Origin: Allolobophora icterica
Taxonomy: Eukaryota > Annelida > Clitellata > Crassiclitellata > Lumbricidae
Length of the DNA stretch: 64,000 bases
Reading direction: 5' to 3'
Assembly (NCBI GenBank): GCA_963556255.1
Contig: OY744608.1
Span: 9,038,603 to 9,102,602, forward strand
The translations under genes were made by a program, and so were the position numbers. Below, piece by piece: positions 58,840-64,000 of this stretch (position 1 is the stretch's first letter; every line of letters starts with the position of its first letter). Below the pieces are notes generated by a model. That model saw only the letters and a list, made by a program, of their open reading frames with translations, had not been told where the DNA came from and searched no databases.

Positions 58840-58981
58840 AACCGTACTATACGTCTAAATAAAGGTCCATGATGTTAGTTCCGAACGACAGAACTGTATA
58901 TAAAATTACAACTAATTTTATATACAGTTCTGTCGTTCGGAACTAACATCATGGACCTTTATTTAGACGTATAGTACGGTT
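58840..58981. repeat. Perfect palindrome, 69-bp arms, 4-nt loop (caac)
   Basis: The left arm 58840-58908 is the exact reverse complement of 58913-58981. Just upstream (about 58796-58839) is a further partial repeat of the inner arm. The B copy (10725-10790) has only a single diverged version of the right arm. Confidence 0.9.
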
Positions 58982-59289
58982 GGAAGAAAATCTAACAGCA
59001 TTGATATTTTTGCAATCAAGAGAACTAGCTTAATCAGAATATTTTTATATTATATAGTGAACGAACGTTGAAGGAATTTTTATGCAGCTCTCTTTCTCGC
59101 TTCACGTGACAACTTGGGACAACAAACGGATCGAATTCAATCTAATGACTTCTACAGCGCCTTTATAATAATGCCCAAGGCATTAGTCGATGATCGCTTC
59201 TAAGCAAACTGAAATCCAAAATCACAACCCTTGGGATAGAACAAGTTAAGATCTGAGAGGCCAAAGAGAACGGGCTGCATACTAGCATT

Positions 59290-59612
59290 TCGTGAAACCA
59301 CTGCTATTCACTGGCATCACCTCTCCTCCGCTGCTTGCCACTCACGACTGAAAAGCGAACTCTTCAAGCTATCCTATCCTAATTCCATTACTGCGCCAAC
59401 ACACAACCGCCATCATCACCGATTACCACCGTAGTACCCTGCTGTCTCCTCGGCTTGACCTCCCCGGACTCTGACTTGGCACCGGAACGGATAAGGCGGA
59501 CATGGCTAATGCGGACTTGATTTGATATAGCGCCGGTGAATAAGCTGGTCTCCCTGACGTGGCTTTTTTGTGGCGCTGAGAAATTTCGGAGATTTACATT
59601 ACATTACATTTC
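59290..59612 (+). mobile_element. LINE C-terminus and 3'UTR with (TTACA)n tail
   Basis: Decayed SRLKSELFKLSYP-like C-terminus, then a 3'UTR ending gagaaatttcggagat and (ttaca)n. The same 3'UTR recurs at 6915-7105 and 53215-53310. Confidence 0.65.
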
Positions 59613-59926
59613 GTGAAACCACCGCTATTCGCCATTTGTATATAATACAAGATCATAAATAATCATAATACGGGAGGTGCGATCCGACAAATGAGAACGT
59701 GGCTAGGTCTACTGTAGCAGGACATTGTATTGAAATCCTGGATGCAATGCCAATGCGAACGGGCGTGTTGAAGAGGAACGGACAGAAAACAATTAACTAG
59801 AACTGGGATAGTAAGAAGGCAACGAAGGGCACACATTTGCGCCGAAATTTTTGGTCAGAAATCGTCCATAACTCTATATACTCAAGGTACAAAACGCCTA
59901 ACAGGTAGATACAAATGGCTACTCAC

Positions 59927-60024
59927 GTTCTAGTTCTAGGACTTCACAGCCAACAGCAAACGCATGAAGATGTGCAGGTAACGATCGATTAAATGCAAAC
60001 CCTTTGCAACCTAAATAAACACTG
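59927..60024 (-). promoter_or_regulatory. Putative TEP-A promoter and non-coding first exon
   Basis: A minus-strand TATAAATA (60055-60048) is followed about 100 nt later by a gtgagt donor (59926-59921). The ATG exon has a good acceptor (52229) upstream of its start, so a non-coding exon must exist; this conserved block is the best candidate. It holds a 9-codon uORF at 59965-59936. The start near 60024 is only estimated from TATA spacing. Confidence 0.45.
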
Positions 60025-61571
60025 CACAGGCTTCGCCCGGCTAGTTGTATTTATACATTGCATAGGCTGCAGGCTAATATCGTTCTACGCTATACATTAT
60101 TATCCGGGACAAGCCGCACACTGTAGGCCTACTATTGTACACTGTTAAAATATCTAGAAACACGCGACACTTACGTAGTCTGAATAGCTGTTAGGCATCT
60201 ATTGTTTAATAAGAAATACACATTTACTGTTGCATTTCGTCAGACATGATTGTGGCCTTCTGTTATAAATTAAATAGCTTGGCAGCGGAAAGTGCTTTTC
60301 CTCCAGTCCCAGAAAGTTTGTCGGAGAACGCTCTACACATAGGCTACCAGTGTCTTCTGCTATCAGACAATATAACTGCATCTGTTGCTTAACGACCTCT
60401 TATGAAGTAGAGATGATATTTACCCTAGTCACCATAAATCGTAATCGTCAACACGAATTCATATAGCTTCGATGCCACTCCTTAGAAGTGCTCCAATTCC
60501 CCATATGACATGAAAGTTTTACTCACACTTATAAATAGCTTTTATTTGAATATCTAGAATATTGTTTTAAAAGATGGAAATGCCTACCATAAGGTACTTC
60601 ACGCTACCGTGCACTGACCTTCACCTTGTCATGACACAAGGCAAGGTCGAGGTAAGTGGTTCTGGCAACCGTAATACAAATAATATAGTCTGAGTTTTTA
60701 TTTATTGCATTAATCTCAACGTATACTGCGCTAGGGCTATTTATACGAAGATTGAGGTGATAAGATGATGACAACGACTATGATAATGATGATAACAACA
60801 ACTCGTGACAATTGCCGTTGACAACTGTAAGTTTAACAAATAAAATATTGATCCACATTATTATTCGTTAAAGATGTAACTGTCATCTACAAAATACATT
60901 GTGTTTATATGCTTTAGTGACACAAAACATTTAAGCTTATGTCCAATAATTATTCATTAGTAATAAATAATAGCAATTATTTAAAATAGTGTTGATAATT
61001 ATTCTTATTATTAAGTTCCTCTAATTTTCATGGAATGTATTTAAAATTCATATTTTTAATTATAATCATCCACTTTGATTTTTAACTCGTTTAATCGTCA
61101 TGTAAATCTCTGTGACAGTTGATCTTCTGCTCCAAGCCTCCAACACTTTACACTTTACATTCCCAGACTGCAGAAATAGAAGCTTATATGTAATGAGCTT
61201 ATGATCAACAGGTTCTTCTCACTTACAAAGAAAATAGTTTATGTACAAAAACAAGCGCCTAAACCTGAACGTTCAGCCAAACCTGTGTATCAATACCTCT
61301 ACTCATTTTATTTATTTAATACATTTTCTTATGCGCTCAAGGTAAGTAGGCTAAATCTGAATCTGAACGATAATGAACTTTCGCTAGCTGTCAAAGCGGG
61401 GTCACGCAAAGGCCAGAGTTTAAGAGGTTAGTCTTGTGATTCAGACGATGATAACGAACTGGTAACTTTGTTAGTCGCGCCTTGTTTGGTAGACGTTTCC
61501 AAATACGAGAATCACAGCAATTGAAAGCTCGCGATTCTACAATTGTCCTGAACCTAAATTCTGGCAACAAG

Positions 61572-61880
61572 CAGTGCCGGATTTAGATTTGGCGAGGCCC
61601 TAAGATATGCTTGGAGGCATCTTGTTAAAAATTTACACCAGAATGCCTCACAGAACTTGAAAACATGCATGCCTTTTAAATTATTTAATAACAAGGTGTT
61701 AAATGAAAACTTCAAATTATTTCCAAATGAATGCATTTACTCAGGCGAGATAAAATTTGCTACACAAGCCATTTAAAAAGGTTATACATAATACAGATAT
61801 ATAGCACACCTAAAATTTAAAAAGCCCCCAAATTATAAATGTTTGAGGCCCCTGCTGATTAAGAGGCCATAGAACAAGAG
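61572..61880. mobile_element. Possible hAT-like element fragment (CAGTGCCGGATTTAG)
   Basis: Begins at the point where the segmental duplication ends. The typical CAGTGCCGGATTTAG start is followed by gcgaggccctaag; the far end is unclear. Confidence 0.4.
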
Positions 61881-61921
61881 AAGTTTGAGAGACCTGGAAT
61901 TATACCAAGAGCACTACATTC

Positions 61922-62118
61922 GCCCGATAGCGCATTGGATAACATCTGGCGTAGAGTGCGAGAGGTACAGAGATCGAGTCCCATAGGCGTACATGCTTTG
62001 TAGGCTGCAATTTCCGCCGTGTATTGCAGGCTGTCTGTTCTGTTAGTAGTTAAGGTTTATCGCATAACATGTACATGTACAGCGCAGTGCGTTTGCAGGC
62101 GCTTAATTAAAGAATAAA
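61922..62118 (+). mobile_element. tRNA-derived SINE with (ATT)n tail
   Basis: ccgatagcgcattggataac (A box region) and agatcgagtccc (B box-like), body ending gcgcttaattaaagaataaa, then (TTA)n at 62119-62268. Confidence 0.75.
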
Positions 62119-62269
<151 letters not shown>

Positions 62270-62674
62270 ATCTAATCGAGAATCAACCAGAGCGCAAGCA
62301 ATAGTTTCAACCTGTCATCTGCATGGGAATATCCGTTGCGAAGAAGTGCATTAATGTGGGAGAAGCAAGAGCTACACGTAGAGGATAGGCCTACGTGTAA
62401 AGTCATATGTAAGGTAAGTAAGTAAGTAAGTTGCCTTCACTGGTATCTGATAAGCGTATCTGATAAGCGTATCTGATAAGCGTGCATGCATTATACACAA
62501 TGATTACATACATTTTAAAAATAAACATAAAACGGGAGCAGATTATAAAGTCGCAGATGCTCAGCTAAATATAACTAAAGCTATATCTATTAACAAAATT
62601 TAGATTTAACAAGCGGCAGAATGAAAGGATTCCTCTCCTGCGAAGCAAGTACTTGTCCTCATGAGGAGGTAGCA

Positions 62675-62845
62675 AGAGCTTATGAATACAGTGGCCAAAG
62701 AACTGAGATTTCTGGAAGAGCTTATGAATACAGTGGCCAAGAACTGAGATTTCTGGAAGAGCTTATGAATACAGTGGCCAAAGAACTGAGATTTCTGGAA
62801 GAGCTTATGAATACAGTGGCCAAAGAACTGAGATTTCGGGAAGAG
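62675..62845. repeat. Tandem repeat, about 4 x 41-42 bp
   Basis: Unit gagcttatgaatacagtggc + caaagaactgagatttctgg repeated four times with few changes. Confidence 0.9.
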
Positions 62846-63366
62846 CTTCCTGTCTGCTTGAGATCTTTCTCACATATTTGCCATCTGCGAGCCTTTCTTG
62901 AGTTCTTATATGGTGACATCAAAAGTTTCAATTTTGTCTGATAATGGAATTTCGAATCCTGCAATGTTAACTGCTGAATGTGAAGAGAAAGACTGCATTT
63001 ATGCTGTTGAGTTGTAAAAGAAACTGCCTCTAACTTATCTGGATTGATTGCAAGGTCAATAAAACAGAACCAATTGTGCAGAGAGGATAAGCAGACTCCG
63101 AGTTCAGTTTTAACTGAAGGATCTGTGGCCGAGAGCGACGCCAATGCAGCTGATGACTGAGCTGGTTTAAGGAGTTTGCCAGAGAAGATGCACGCAGCAA
63201 CATGCGAGCCAGAGAATTTTGGATGGGTTGGAGCATACTGACCTCAAGGTCTGAGATACTTGTAAAAACCGAGTTGGCATAAGCGAGTTCGTGCAGACAA
63301 GACAACAATGGCATACCCTTTGTATGAGCTGACCTTCTGTGACGTATTGCCCTGAGAGGACAAAAG

Positions 63367-63545
63367 CAGTGGCGTCTATCCCCCCCCAAATAAATGGAGC
63401 AACTTCCCCTCCCATCACTCCTCTTCCCCTTCCTCTTCCCCTTCCTTCCTCCCAATAATGATGGCAAATACACTGACACATCTCCCTATCCCTATTTTTT
63501 AGATGGAGCATTTGCTCCAACATCTCTATGGAGTAGACGCCCCTG
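63367..63545. mobile_element. Possible hAT-like MITE without matching flanks
   Basis: Ends CAGTGGCGTCTATCC and GGAGTAGACGCCCCTG are inverted repeats, but the flanking 8-mers (gacaaaag, cttgtggg) do not match. Confidence 0.5.
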
Positions 63546-64000
63546 CTTGTGGGATCAAAATATGAGACTAGTGACCAGAGTCACATCAAGTGTGCTGACA
63601 ATTTTTGATAGCGGAACAATTATAGTGCCAGCGAAGTAAATGCGGAAATGAGAAGCGAAAGAATGTACCGTATGAGTTATGTTAGCATCAGCTAAAGAAG
63701 ATTGCCTCAGAGGGATCTGGGTTCATGGACAAACTGTTGAAGCATAACCATGCAAGTGATAAGGCGAGGACGTCTCTTTATATTTCCCCGTGCTGGACTG
63801 ACCAGTGGGTAATAGAGCAATGTAAAGCTGTGTATCGTCGGCATACTGCTGTAACGGGATTCCAAACTGATTAGCTGGCGATTGAAGTGAACTGGTGAAG
63901 TGAATGACTATGCGGCTGATAGGTGAAGTGAAGATTGTAAATAACAGAAGGCCGCGATCACATCCATATGGGACAGCAGCTTCCAGAGGCAAGGATCAGA

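Larger units (their letters stand above)
62410..64000 (-). mobile_element. CR1/L2-like LINE, rearranged, (TTAC)n tail
   Basis: The minus strand shows QYADDTQLYIAL (about 63865-63830), YANSVFTSISDLEVSMLQPI with QNSLARMLLRASS (near 63260-63175), and CLSSLHNWFCFIDLAINPDK (63095-63036). In intact elements the NWF...NPDK block precedes YANSV, so order is scrambled or two copies overlap. Contains a 41-42-bp tandem repeat (62675-62845) and a possible MITE (63367-63545). Confidence 0.75.

Overview
The window is eukaryotic, AT-rich animal DNA. Coding exons are short (26-273 nt), introns are long and obey GT/AG, and the rest is microsatellites, tRNA-derived SINEs, LINE fragments and small DNA transposons. 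The frequent taggccta words, the SINEs with (ATT)n tails and the gene content suggest a marine invertebrate. I cannot name a clade more closely from sequence alone.

The dominant content is one gene family on the minus strand: thioester-containing proteins (TEP; alpha-2-macroglobulin/complement superfamily, closest in layout to CD109). Gene A can be read almost complete, as 36 coding exons from 52187 (signal peptide) down to 18290 (Cys-rich C-terminus). Together they give about 1468 codons with every splice phase matching. It has a signal peptide, MG domains, a bait-like segment with a KRRKR processing site, the thioester GCGEQ (Cys968), the partner His 116 residues later (His1084), and an MG8/receptor-binding domain. 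Gene B is a second copy whose first seven coding exons lie at 6558-421; it continues off the left edge. Over those 203 residues I count 11 differences between A and B.

The two genes sit head to tail within a segmental duplication. About 1-13185 (B 5' half plus upstream flank) pairs with about 42900-61570 (A 5' half plus upstream flank). Both copies keep an upstream TATA box and a putative non-coding first exon (about 11409-11504 and 59927-60024). The interval 13.2-18.3 kb is the 3' flank of A.

Transposon insertions differ between the two copies and so postdate the duplication. At least ten hAT-like miniature elements with 8-bp target-site duplications can be delimited to the base, several nested in each other. 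Other mobile DNA includes a degenerate LINE reverse transcriptase at 50.2-51.75 kb, CR1/L2-like LINE fragments, LINE fragments with a PDG...WDVT nuclease-like motif, several tRNA-SINE families, a long foldback element (38.1-39.25 kb) and a perfect 69-bp-arm palindrome (58840-58981).

The most unusual structural theme is that several TEP introns begin with degenerate tandem repeats whose unit runs into, or starts at, the splice donor (exons 4, 25, 30, 31, 35). A 55-bp copy of the exon 33 acceptor region also sits between exons 34 and 35.
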